In this document: piece by piece, positions 34,960 through 44,068 of the stretch
Layout of the letters: each line of letters opens with the position of its first letter
Position numbering within the stretch: position 1 is the stretch's first letter
NCBI GenBank assembly: GCA_965216225.1
Contig: CBDCFF010000033.1
Location: 190,265-254,264, forward strand
Direction: 5' to 3'
Length of the DNA: 64,000 nucleotides
Source: 3107 sp965216225
GTDB taxonomy: Bacteria; Pseudomonadota; Alphaproteobacteria; Rhodobacterales; Rhodobacteraceae
Position numbers and translations under genes: made by a program
Notes under the pieces: generated by a model
Database searches by the model: none
The model's input: the letters and a program-made list of their open reading frames with translations, nothing else
Told to the model about the DNA's origin: nothing

Positions 34960-36476
34960 GCTGTCACCTCCTGAGCGGATGGCGTACCGCCGACCAACTG
35001 GTCGTAAGATGACAGGTCGGCCAGTTGCACCGCGACTTGGGGGAGTGCGTCTTGTGATGGGCTAAACACTGCGCGTAGGGCCGCCATGTCAGGCGGGCGC
35101 TTCTGGCGAAGGTCCTCCTCAAGCTGCGCTGCCAATTCAGCCTCGCAGCCCCGCTCGTGTGCCAGCGCCAGAAGATCGACAACCATGCGACACGCCGCCT
35201 TCTCACTGGTCTGCTCCAGCAGGAATGCGAACATGTTACGGAACGCCCGGCGCGGGAATAGCTGATCCCGATAGACCAGCCCCATCAGCGCCATGGGCTT
35301 TTTGCGCAAGGAGTGGATGACGTGGTGGTAATTGACCACGTGCCCATGGCTCCCGGTGCTCGAGGCTCGTCCGCGTGTCAGCGTTAGCAGGGCAGAGCTT
35401 CCCAGGAACAGCTCCAACCGATCATCGTAGAGCCGAACCCGCAGCTGATGCCCGATCAACCGGGATGGCACGGTGTAGAACACCTTGCGCAAGGTGAAGC
35501 CCCCGGAGGAAGTGACGCGCAACGTGATCTCCTCGTAATCCGTGGTCCGCCGCGTCGGCAAAGGTCTGAGGCTCGCACGTTCCGCATCGATACGCTTGGC
35601 ATTGCGGGCGTTGATCCGGCCCACGATCTCGTCGATGAAGCGACGATAATCTTGCAAGCTTTCGAAGTCGCGCGACCCACGCATGACCAGCGCGTCCTCA
35701 ATGGTGCGCTTCAGATGCCCATTGGGGCTCTCGATGGAACCGTTCTCGTGTGCGACGCCCTTGTTGTTGCGCGTCGGCGTCATTCCATAATGGTTGCACA
35801 GGGCGTCGAAGCGGTCGGTTAGATCGGCCCGGGATGACTTATCCAGGTTCTTGAAGGCCGCCGACAGGCTGTCAGTTCCATGATTGTGTGGCACGCCGCC
35901 GAGCGTCCAGAGGGCGTTCTGCAATCCCTCAGCCAGCGCCACATAGCTTTCGCCGCCCAGCACGACGTGGGCGTGCTGAAACCCGCTATAGGCAAGCCGG
36001 AAGTGATACAGTCGATGGCCCAGTGCCTCACCGGCAATGGTCACACCCAACTTGCCCATGGCGGTGAAATCCGACAGGCCCATTTTGCCCGGTGTGTGGG
36101 TCTGCCGGAAAATGACGTCCTGTTCAGGGCCGTGTTCCGCATTCCAGGCGCGTATCCGTCGCTCCAGAGTCCGTCGGATGCCCGTACCCAGATCAGAATG
36201 CCGACGCAGAAGCTCCTCGTAAACCGCCACAGGTCGGATCCCCGGTGAGGACCGCAGAAGCGGCACGACCTCCGCATCAAAAATGTCCGCCAGCGGGTCC
36301 GGACGCCGCCGGCCGCGAGGGGCCTTCTTCTGTGATGGTAAAATTGGGTCAGCTTGCAGCCGATAGCCCGTTGCCTGGCTGATCCCCGCCTTGGCAGCGG
36401 CAACGGCAACGGAATGGGTCGATCTGAGCGTCATGAAGAGCCTCATTTGTTGGTCAGTGACATGACAGCCCGGCAT
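34956..36476 (-). CDS. istA: IS21 transposase IstA
   Basis: The 506-residue DDE recombinase has an N-terminal helix-turn-helix (VAVAAAKAGISQATGYRLQ), a catalytic integrase core (QTHTPGKMGLSDFTAMG, then HNHGTDSLSAAF and NKGVAHENGSIESPNGHLK), and a C-terminal domain contacting the element ends. Start MPGCHVTDQQ with an AGGGGAT box is preferred to a codon nine positions upstream. Confidence 0.92.
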   Translation of the reverse strand: MPGCHVTDQQMRLFMTLRSTHSVAVAAAKAGISQATGYRLQADPILPSQKKAPRGRRRPDPLADIFDAEVVPLLRSSPGIRPVAVYEELLRRHSDLGTGIRRTLERRIRAWNAEHGPEQDVIFRQTHTPGKMGLSDFTAMGKLGVTIAGEALGHRLYHFRLAYSGFQHAHVVLGGESYVALAEGLQNALWTLGGVPHNHGTDSLSAAFKNLDKSSRADLTDRFDALCNHYGMTPTRNNKGVAHENGSIESPNGHLKRTIEDALVMRGSRDFESLQDYRRFIDEIVGRINARNAKRIDAERASLRPLPTRRTTDYEEITLRVTSSGGFTLRKVFYTVPSRLIGHQLRVRLYDDRLELFLGSSALLTLTRGRASSTGSHGHVVNYHHVIHSLRKKPMALMGLVYRDQLFPRRAFRNMFAFLLEQTSEKAACRMVVDLLALAHERGCEAELAAQLEEDLRQKRPPDMAALRAVFSPSQDALPQVAVQLADLSSYDQLVGGTPSAQEVTA

Positions 36477-37448
36477 GAACGATCCCCTTGCACAGAAAAT
36501 CATTCCTTATCCGAGCCGGCCACAACCGTCAGGCCCGCCCCAAAAGGGCAAAACGCGTGTGCGGGGCCTCCCCAGTCGGGCTACGCCCTCCCTGCGAGCC
36601 CCCGCACACGCGTTCTCATCCTGATTGACGCTGGATTCTCACCTTGTTTGTCGCGCAGCAGACGATATCGCCGGGCTTCAGTGCAGGGACAAGCAGTTGA
36701 TCGATATAGGCACGGAAGGACTGCCCGTTGATCGGGCCGTCAAAGACACAGGGCGCCGTCAATTGATCGCAGCGCAAGGCAGCAATGAACGTCATGGTGT
36801 TCCAGTGGCCATGGGGCGCAAAGCCGTGCAGGCGTTTGCCTTTTGGTCCCCAGCCGCGCAGCGGAGCCATGTTGGTCTTGATCCAGGTTTCATCAATGAA
36901 GACCAGCTTGCGCGGATCGAGTTGACGCATGACCCCCTTCCAGCGCTTTCGCCGGCGGGCCACATCGGCTCGGGCCCGCTCAAGGGCGAGCAGTGTTTTT
37001 TTTTGAAGCTCAGCCCCTCGCGGCGCATAAAGTGCCAGACCGCATTGCGGGACACCTTGACGCCCCGCTTCGCCGGCATGTCTTTCAGACCATGCAGCGT
37101 CAGGTGCGGCGTGCGGTTGATCTGCTCCAGGATAAAATCACGGTGGGGTTCAAGGATAATCCTGCGGTGGCCACCCATCTTGCCAGGCGCCACGCTGCCA
37201 GTCTCGCGATATCGCTGGCGCCACTTGATCACCGAAGAAACAGCCACCGAGAAACGGGCAGCCACAACACGTGCCGTCTCGCCGGAAACAACAGCTGCTA
37301 CTGCACGCTCCCGAAGATCATTCGAATAGGGTTTTACCATGCATGCCGGCCTCCAGTCCCGGCACGCAGTTTGAATCACAATTCAACGAAAAACGGAATC
37401 CCGAGATTCAAACAAATGATGAACCGCTCTAGGGTGTCATTCTGCCCC

Positions 37449-37786
37449 CTAACGGAGCGGACCCCAGGAAGGCCGGAGATTGAGCGGAACCGTCCCCGCG
37501 GGCAGCATCCATTCGGCCCACATGGCGCGGAGGGGGCGGTCAGTCGCCAGAGGCGGCGCAGGCGGCCGCGGCAGGGAGGCGGGATCGCGGGGCGGCCTGC
37601 GCCCGAACTCCAGCGCCTCGAAGGGAATGCCGGGGCGGCCCCAGACGGCGTGGAGCCGGGGTTCCGGCCATTCCCGTTCACCAGCGCCCGTTCCTGCGCG
37701 GTGAGATCGGGTTCCACGGCGTCCCGCGCGGGCGCCATCATCCGCGGGGGTGTCACTGCGGCGTCCGGCGCGCGCGGACCGGACAT
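37449..37786 (-). pseudogene. Small gene after virD4-like gene, apparently frameshifted
   Basis: On the minus strand, MSGPRAPDAAVTPPR...LTAQERALVN reads in one frame and REWPEPRLHAVWGRPGIPF...LRPSWGPLR in the next. The first is typical of coding DNA up to about 37690, the second from there on (strong G/C third positions). Losing one G in a GGG run would explain the change. Restored, it is about 112 residues, overlapping the virD4-like 3' end. I do not recognise a family. IS630 copy B ends 20 bases beyond its stop. Confidence 0.4.
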
Positions 37787-39837
37787 TTCCCGCGGCGCCG
37801 GCATCTGCGCCGGGCGAGGCGGGTGAGAAAGCGGTGAACGCTCCACCGCACCACCTTCGCCTTCCGGCTCCGCGTCCCGGATCGGTCGAACAGATCGCCC
37901 ACGGCGGCGGCCTGCGGCGGCTCCGGGAAATCTTCAAGCCACTCCGCCGGGATGTCTTCGTCGGAAATCTCCGTCATGGGCGCGGTCGCGTCATCGCGCG
38001 CCGCCCCGGATGCGCCATTGCCGCCGTTCACGGGCGGCTCCGCCTCCGCCCCGGGCGCGGGATCGGAGGGGGGCGCGGCGGCGGGTGCAGCGGCGGGTTC
38101 GGACACCCGATCTCTGCGGGTCCGAATATCCTCCACGCCCGCTGCCGGTGGCCGGCGATCTTGCGCAGGCGCAGGCGCGGCCCGGGGAGCGGTATCGTTC
38201 CGGGCGTCCGTCATGTCCGGCCGGTGATCCGCGCCCGCAGCGACGCCGGTATCCGGCTGCGCTTGCGGACCGGCGATATTGTCCATCACCGCCTGCCGCC
38301 GCCTCGTCACGGTGAGTTCATCCTCGATGTCTTCCGCCCGGCGCACCCGGTCCTTCATGTCGGCGCGGGTGAACCAGATCGCCTTGGTTGCCAGGATCGG
38401 CTTCGAGCGGCGAGTGAAGATCACCGATCCATGCCCCGGCAGCTGCCCGAGTGCGGCCTGCGTGAGCAGCGGAATGTCACGCAGCTGTTCCAGTTCGGTG
38501 GTGCCGACCGATCCGCCCATCGGGGTCATGACCGGGCTGTTGGACGAACTGCCCTCGGTCACGACCCGGATCGTGCGCTTTCCGAGCATGGCGGAGATGT
38601 CGGCGGCGGTGCGGCTGGAGCCGACGGCGCTGACGACGCGGGCCTCGCAGCTGTCGAGCCAGGCGTCGGCCCCGGATTGCCCGCCCCAGGCCTCGACCAC
38701 CTGCCCGAGATTCTGGTAGATCAGCATCAGGTGCATGCCGATGGAGCGGCCCGCATCGCGCACGTTCACGAGCACGTCCATGCCGCCCAGCACCCTTGCC
38801 TCGTCGATCAGAAAGAGCCGCCTTGCGCGGGGCCTGTCGGGCTGTTCCATGAGTTCGCTGACCACCAGCATTCCGCCGATCAGCAGGCGCGGGAAGGAGG
38901 CGAAATCCCGTGCGGCGAGGCCGGGGATGTTGATGTAGATGTCGGTCAGGGGATTGAGGGCGCGCAGATGCTCCTGCGGCGATTTCCCGGACTGCCCGTA
39001 GCTGGCGATGTCGGGATAGCGGACGAATGCGAGCTTGTTGGAGATGCCCTTGACGACGCCGGGAAAGGTGCGCGCGTCGAGCGAGGCCAGCCCCGCCATC
39101 TCGTCGGTGATGAAGGGCATGTTGTATTCCTGCGCGATCATCGCCGCCTCGTTGATGACGGTTTCGCGGTCGCGGTTGATGAAGATCGAGATGTCGCGGG
39201 CGATATTGTCGCTGTTCTCCTGCACGAAATGCGCGGTCAGCGCGGCGAAGAGGCTGACCGACATCTCGTGAAAATACTCGGATATGTCGGAGGCCCGCCC
39301 GGCCAGGGGCATCAGGGTCTTGGCCATGGTGTGGTAGACCGAAGGCGCCTGACCGGCCAGCGGCGCGAGCATCCTGAACGGATCGAAGCCGGAATCGGCG
39401 TCGATCACCACGGCGTTGTAACCCATGTCGCGGCGCGCCTTCCGGGTTCGGGCATAGAGATCGCCCTTGGGATCGAAGACGACGATGGGGCCTTCGTAAT
39501 GCAGGATGTTTGGAATGACGATGCCCGAGGTCTTGTAGCCTGCGGAGGCGGCGAGGACGAGCACATGGCCGTTGCCGTCGGCCGGGTTCATGGCGATGAG
39601 ATGGCCACGACCCTGACGGCCTGCCCATGTGCGGGGCTTGCCGGGATCGAAGCCGGGGGTGTCCTTCAGGGGATCGGTGTACTCGCCCAGGACGATGCCG
39701 CCGGGATGGCCGAAGCGGGCGCGGCGGTGAAATACAGCCATGCGCGGGCTGCGGGCAAGTGCGACCCGCAAAGCGCCGAGGTCGTCCCGCTTGAACTTGC
39801 GGGAGCCATGCCCCCGTTGCGGTGGTCCAATGCGCAT
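37753..39837 (-). CDS. Type IV secretion coupling protein (VirD4/TraG-like), N-terminally short
   Basis: The 694-residue protein has the VirD4 ATPase: the entry motif HGSRKF, a variant P-loop AASAGYKTSGIVIPNIL, FDPKGDLYARTRKARR, Walker B LFLIDEARVLGG, and the IYQNLGQVVEAWG segment. VirD4 brings relaxosome DNA to a conjugation channel. The usual two N-terminal membrane helices before HGS are missing, and no relaxase or other tra gene is present. The last 150 residues are Pro/Ala-rich and acidic. It is probably a plasmid- or ICE-derived leftover. Confidence 0.82.
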   Translation of the reverse strand: MRIGPPQRGHGSRKFKRDDLGALRVALARSPRMAVFHRRARFGHPGGIVLGEYTDPLKDTPGFDPGKPRTWAGRQGRGHLIAMNPADGNGHVLVLAASAGYKTSGIVIPNILHYEGPIVVFDPKGDLYARTRKARRDMGYNAVVIDADSGFDPFRMLAPLAGQAPSVYHTMAKTLMPLAGRASDISEYFHEMSVSLFAALTAHFVQENSDNIARDISIFINRDRETVINEAAMIAQEYNMPFITDEMAGLASLDARTFPGVVKGISNKLAFVRYPDIASYGQSGKSPQEHLRALNPLTDIYINIPGLAARDFASFPRLLIGGMLVVSELMEQPDRPRARRLFLIDEARVLGGMDVLVNVRDAGRSIGMHLMLIYQNLGQVVEAWGGQSGADAWLDSCEARVVSAVGSSRTAADISAMLGKRTIRVVTEGSSSNSPVMTPMGGSVGTTELEQLRDIPLLTQAALGQLPGHGSVIFTRRSKPILATKAIWFTRADMKDRVRRAEDIEDELTVTRRRQAVMDNIAGPQAQPDTGVAAGADHRPDMTDARNDTAPRAAPAPAQDRRPPAAGVEDIRTRRDRVSEPAAAPAAAPPSDPAPGAEAEPPVNGGNGASGAARDDATAPMTEISDEDIPAEWLEDFPEPPQAAAVGDLFDRSGTRSRKAKVVRWSVHRFLTRLARRRCRRRGKCPVRARRTPQ

Positions 39838-40457
39838 CCTCGGGATATTTCACCGTGGCCCAAAACCCCGATCCCGCGCCCCACCGAGGGAGCATGCCCG
39901 ATGACGGAACGCCCGTCACATGCGCCCGAGCCGACACCGATCAGTGCCGGTTTCCGGGGCCGAAATTCCATGCCCCGGTTTCTGCGTCGCGCGGATTGTC
40001 ACCCCGAAGAGCCACGAAAAACGGCCACAGCCCTCAAGTCAACGACGGCAGGACGGTTGCATGGGCCTGGATCGTTGCAGTTATCGGGTGTGCGACCTTC
40101 AACAGCAATCCTCCCACCCCTCACTCTTTCCCCACAGGCGGCGCCCAGACCCCCGCGGCGGATGCCTCGGGAGGGTTTCCAGCGCGCGCCGGGGTCGGTT
40201 CAGGCCCGCAATGTCATGCCCCGACCCGCATCGAAAAACATTCACCCTGGCTGACCCTGGTTGGTTTATTGCCAAGGACCGGTAAGTGGGACAAAGGAAT
40301 CGTGCCCTGTATGCCCCTGCCCCTGAACGGCGGCTATCTTCACATTGCGACTGCGGCAAAAAGCAGGGAGGGCGGATGGCAGGAATCTGCTACAGTACAA
40401 TCACATGTCCGATTTGACGATACCCGAGTGAATGGCAAACCCCTGTTTGTGGCTTTA
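39838..40457. other. 620-bp stretch without recognised gene
   Basis: Between the virD4-like start and the transporter operon no frame has convincing coding character. On the minus strand just upstream of the virD4-like start, another frame reads KYPEDAHWTTATGAWLP, perhaps a decayed part of the lost N-terminal region. This is likely the scar where conjugation genes were deleted and the transporter cluster joined. Confidence 0.45.
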
Positions 40458-41378
40458 CTAGCCCTTTGGCCTGAAGGGTTGGGCCAGAGATACCGGAAAA
40501 TCCAGGGCCATCGCCTGGCGATTTCGGGAGATCAGCACCAAGACAACAATGGTTGCCAGGTAAGGCAGCGCGGACAGGACTTCTGACGGGACAGAAAGGC
40601 CAATTGCCTGCCCTTGCAGTTGGAGAATTGTCATGCCGCCAAACAGCCATGCACCGAGTACCACCCGCAGCGGCCGCCATGCGGCAAATACCACGAGGGC
40701 GAGCGCAATCCAGCCACGCCCGGCTGTCATGTTCTCGACCCAGAGCGGCGTGTAAACCAGCGACAGGTAGGCGCCACCCAATCCGGCCATGGCGCCGCCG
40801 AACATTACTGCAAGATAGCGTATCCTGATCACTTCAAACCCGATCGCATGGGCCGATTCCGGGCTTTCGCCGATTGCCCGCAATGCCAGCCCGGCCTTGG
40901 TCCGGTAAAGGAACCAGCTGACCGCAGCGAACATGACAAAAGAAAAGTAGACGAGCGGATCATATTGAAAGAGCATCTCGCCAATCACCGGAATGTCCGA
41001 AAGCCCGGGTATGTGGACCGGTTTGATTGCGTCCACCGGCGTGCTGCCAAATCCGCGCCCCACAAAGGCCGAAACCCCGGCTCCGAAAATCGCCAGCGCC
41101 AAACCGGCAGCATATTGGTTCGTCATGAAGGTGAGGGCCAGAACACCAAACAGAAGCGATGCCAGCGCACCAGACAGCACAGCGACAAACAACGCCACAA
41201 TCATCGGAAACCCGGCGAAGTGGGTCCAGACACCGAACGCGGCTCCGACCAGCATCATACCCTCGATCCCAAGATTCAGGACTCCGGATTTTTCTACCAC
41301 CAACTCTCCGAGTGCGGCAAAAATCAACGAAGTGGCCGCGATAATCGTCCCGACGAACATGGAAACGAACAAATCCAT
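40458..41378 (-). CDS. BMP-family ABC transporter permease (second subunit)
   Basis: The 306-residue inner-membrane protein of the BPD_transp_2 (RbsC/NupQ-like) fold has about 8-9 hydrophobic helices. It shows the family motifs VLNLGIEGMMLVGA and RAIGESPESAHAIG (the coupling helix that meets the ATPase). With the preceding permease, ATPase and BMP lipoprotein-like binding protein it makes a complete importer. Its ATG overlaps the stop of the first permease. Substrates of the class are nucleosides, purines or related compounds. Confidence 0.9.
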   Translation of the reverse strand: MDLFVSMFVGTIIAATSLIFAALGELVVEKSGVLNLGIEGMMLVGAAFGVWTHFAGFPMIVALFVAVLSGALASLLFGVLALTFMTNQYAAGLALAIFGAGVSAFVGRGFGSTPVDAIKPVHIPGLSDIPVIGEMLFQYDPLVYFSFVMFAAVSWFLYRTKAGLALRAIGESPESAHAIGFEVIRIRYLAVMFGGAMAGLGGAYLSLVYTPLWVENMTAGRGWIALALVVFAAWRPLRVVLGAWLFGGMTILQLQGQAIGLSVPSEVLSALPYLATIVVLVLISRNRQAMALDFPVSLAQPFRPKG

Positions 41379-42448
41379 CAGTGTGTCCCCGTTGCGCGTT
41401 TTCGGATTCGAAAATTAACCAGGAAATTGCCGGCAAGCAGGAAGAAGAGCAGCATTCCCTGGAAGATCAGGGCGATCGAAGAAGGCAGCCCCATTGATAG
41501 CTGAATAGCTTCGCCGCCCAGATAGAGCAGGGACAACAACAAGCCGCCCAGGACGATGCCAAAGGCATGCAGCCGACCGATGAACGCCACGATGATCGCC
41601 GCAAAGCCATAGCCCGGCGAGATTTGCGACGACAACTGGCCCAGGGGTCCTGCCACTTCCATCATGCCGGCCAGACCGGCGGCCGCGCCAGAGGCCAGTA
41701 GTCCGATCCAGATCGGGGCCGAGCCATTGAAACCTGCGAACCTTGCCGCGGCCGGGGCGACACCGCCGACCGATATCTTGTAGCCCATGAAACTGCGCTC
41801 CATGAACAGCCAGGTAATGAAAACCACTGCCAAAGTGAAAAAGATCGAGGCATTCACGCGGTAGGAATAGCTGAACACCTGAAACATGCCTTCATTGGGC
41901 AACAGCGCAGTCTGCGGGAAATTATACCCGTCCGGATCCCGCCACGGTCCGTGTACCAGATAGGACAGGATCAACCCGGCAACATAAGTCAGCATCAGCG
42001 TCACCAGAATCTCGTTGGTGTTCATCCGGTCGCGCAGGAATGCAGGGATCGCTGCCCATGCGGCCCCCGCCAGAGCGCCCGCAACGACCATTGACGGCAA
42101 CAGAAGTACGCTTTCCCGCCACGGTGAAAACAGCCCGACACCTGCAGCAGCGATGGCGCCCATGATCAGCTGGCCCTCGGCGCCGATGTTCCAGACATTG
42201 GCACGAAACCCTATGGCCAGGCCGCAGGCGATCAGAATGAGCGGCGAAGCCTTGAGAAGCCACTCCGAAACACCGTTCATTGATGTCAGGGGCTGCACAA
42301 AGAAGGTGTAGAGTGTCGTGAGGGGGTCAAGCCCGAGCGCAAGGAAAAAGAAAGAGCTTATGACGACGGTCAGGCCGGTTGCGACCAGAGGCGCGGCAAT
42401 GGCCATTTGACGCGAAGGCTCGGCACGGGCCTCTATCTTAAACAACAT
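41378..42448 (-). CDS. BMP-family ABC transporter permease (first subunit)
   Basis: The 356-residue permease of the BPD_transp_2 family has motifs VWNIGAEGQLIMGAI and YVAGLILSYLVHGPW and multiple membrane helices. Start MLFKIEARAEPSRQ overlaps the end of the ATPase gene by 11 bases, and the stop overlaps the next permease start. The pairing of a longer and a shorter permease is standard for nucleoside-type BMP transporters. Confidence 0.9.
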   Translation of the reverse strand: MLFKIEARAEPSRQMAIAAPLVATGLTVVISSFFFLALGLDPLTTLYTFFVQPLTSMNGVSEWLLKASPLILIACGLAIGFRANVWNIGAEGQLIMGAIAAAGVGLFSPWRESVLLLPSMVVAGALAGAAWAAIPAFLRDRMNTNEILVTLMLTYVAGLILSYLVHGPWRDPDGYNFPQTALLPNEGMFQVFSYSYRVNASIFFTLAVVFITWLFMERSFMGYKISVGGVAPAAARFAGFNGSAPIWIGLLASGAAAGLAGMMEVAGPLGQLSSQISPGYGFAAIIVAFIGRLHAFGIVLGGLLLSLLYLGGEAIQLSMGLPSSIALIFQGMLLFFLLAGNFLVNFRIRKRATGTH

Positions 42449-43985
42449 GGCCGGGACTTTCCGTTTTCTGTTCAGGCGCATCGGTTGCCTTCCCGGTCCC
42501 CGTCATGAGCAAGCCAACCTCCTCGACATTGGTATCGGCACGATTGAGCGAGTGCGACAGCTCACCGTTGCAAATGACGTATAGCCGGTCGCAGATTTCA
42601 AACAGTTCTTCCAACTCCTCCGAGATGACAATCACTGCCTGGCCAGAGCGGCTCAGGTCGATGAGCGTCTGGCGCACATAGGTCGCCGCACCGACATCAA
42701 CCCCCCACGTGGGCTGAGAGACCAGCAGCGCCTTGGGGATCAATTCGATCTCCCGCCCCATAATGAATTTCTGCAAGTTGCCACCAGACAACCCATGGGC
42801 CCTGGCATTCGGACCGTTGGCTTTGACGCTGTACTTCTCGATCACCTTGATGGCGAACTCACGCGCTTTGCGCCGGTCGGCCATTCCGCGCTTGACCATC
42901 CCCTGACGATGGGCTGTCAACAGTGTGTTTTCCGATAGTTCATGGGGTGGAACCGCGCCGCGCCCCAGCCGTTCCTCGGGCACGAACCCCAGACCCAGGT
43001 CTCGCCGCTTGCCGGCATCAAGCTGACCGATGGGGCGTCCATCCAGCACGACATCTTCGGCGGCATTCGTGATACGCTCGCCGCTGATAACGGCTGCCAA
43101 TTCACTCTGCCCGTTGCCCGACACACCGGCAATTCCGACAATTTCGCCACCATATGCCTCCAGCGAGATTGATTTCAGTGAAATGCCGGTGACGGATTCT
43201 GACACCATATCCAGCTTGTCCACTTTCAGGATCGGCAGGTGGCTCGGTTCAGAGGGTTCGACCATCATTTCCGGCAGGTCGCCGCCAACCATCATGCGGG
43301 CCAGTTCGGCAGAGCTTGTCATGCGCGGATCGGTTTCACCGGTGACACGCCCACCCCGCAGAACCGTGGCCAAGTGACACAAGTTGCGCACCTCGTCCAG
43401 CTTGTGGCTGATATACAGGATGCTGCATCCCTCGTCGGCAAGTTTGCGCAGGGTTTCGAACAGCTTCTGCACGGCTTGCGGCGTCAGCACCGATGTCGGT
43501 TCGTCCAGGATAAGCAGTTTGGGGTTCCGCAACAGGCAGCGGACGATTTCGACCCGCTGACGTTCCCCGACCGAAAGCGACAGGACCAACCGTTCAGGAT
43601 CAATGGGCAAACCGTATTTCCCGGAGACTTCGCGGATATTCACCGCAAGCCCCCTGAGGTCCATCCTGCCTGGCATCGACAACGCGATGTTTTCGACAAC
43701 GGTGATGGATTCGAACAGGGCGAAATGCTGATAGACCATTTCGATCCCCAACTCCCGGGAGACAGCAGGGCCATGTTCGGGTACGGCCTTTCCGTCGCAG
43801 AGAATTTCCCCGGCATCCGCAGGCGTCGCACCGTAAATGATCTTCATCAGCGTGCTTTTGCCCGCTCCGTTTTCACCCAGTACCGCATGTATTTCGCCCG
43901 GCTGTACGGACAGCGAAATGTTGTCATTCGCAATCACGCCCGGGTATGACTTCGTGATGCCACGGAGTTCCAATCGTGGTGTCAT
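42438..43985 (-). CDS. BMP-family ABC transporter, dual ATP-binding protein
   Basis: The 515-residue protein contains two ABC domains, as in RbsA/XylG/NupO types. Domain 1 has Walker A GENGAGKSTLMK, signature LSVGERQRVEIV and Walker B LLILDEPTSVLTP. Domain 2 has the degenerate P-loop GVSGNGQSELA and signature LSGGNLQKFIMGRE. It energises the adjacent permeases. The gene lies second in the minus-strand transporter operon. Confidence 0.93.
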   Translation of the reverse strand: MTPRLELRGITKSYPGVIANDNISLSVQPGEIHAVLGENGAGKSTLMKIIYGATPADAGEILCDGKAVPEHGPAVSRELGIEMVYQHFALFESITVVENIALSMPGRMDLRGLAVNIREVSGKYGLPIDPERLVLSLSVGERQRVEIVRCLLRNPKLLILDEPTSVLTPQAVQKLFETLRKLADEGCSILYISHKLDEVRNLCHLATVLRGGRVTGETDPRMTSSAELARMMVGGDLPEMMVEPSEPSHLPILKVDKLDMVSESVTGISLKSISLEAYGGEIVGIAGVSGNGQSELAAVISGERITNAAEDVVLDGRPIGQLDAGKRRDLGLGFVPEERLGRGAVPPHELSENTLLTAHRQGMVKRGMADRRKAREFAIKVIEKYSVKANGPNARAHGLSGGNLQKFIMGREIELIPKALLVSQPTWGVDVGAATYVRQTLIDLSRSGQAVIVISEELEELFEICDRLYVICNGELSHSLNRADTNVEEVGLLMTGTGKATDAPEQKTESPGHVV

Positions 43986-44068
43986 TGGCTCGATTGCCTT
44001 TGTGCCGGAGATTTGCCCGCCCAGGCATTTTCGGAGCGGGCAAGCTTTCGCAGAGTTTCGTCAGCCTG

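Larger units (their letters stand above)
34023..36660 (-). mobile_element. IS21-family element, copy A (2638 bp)
   Basis: Terminal inverted repeats TGTAGCGCGACAATCAAG and TGCTGCGCGACAAACAAG (inward) end in TG/CA. A 6-bp duplication GACGAT flanks it (34017-34022 and 36661-36666), proving a simple insertion. It encodes IstA and IstB. It matches copy B at 58915-61552 apart from a few single-base differences. Confidence 0.95.
33747..37340 (-). pseudogene. IS630 type I transposase split by IS21
   Basis: The N-terminal frame (37340 to about 36990) and the start of the catalytic frame (FIDETW, at 36910-36880) lie right of IS21. The remaining catalytic part (VIMDNLGCHKS, PPYSPDLNPIE) lies at 33747-34020. 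The coding sequence breaks between ALKPGDIV and IMDNLGCHKS, where IS21 inserted. It cannot make transposase. Confidence 0.92.
33740..37429 (-). mobile_element. IS630 type I, copy B, interrupted by IS21 copy A
   Basis: The same end sequences as copy A lie at 33740 and 37429, flanked by TA (33738-33739 and 37430-37431). Without IS21 and its 6-bp duplication the length is 1046, identical to copy A. The target is a CTAG at the edge of IS630 type II. Confidence 0.92.

Noticed and set aside
37750..40254. Very long plus-strand open frame opposite the virD4-like gene
   Set aside because: It is the antisense shadow of a GC-rich gene; the minus frame carries recognisable Walker and VirD4 motifs and this one carries none.
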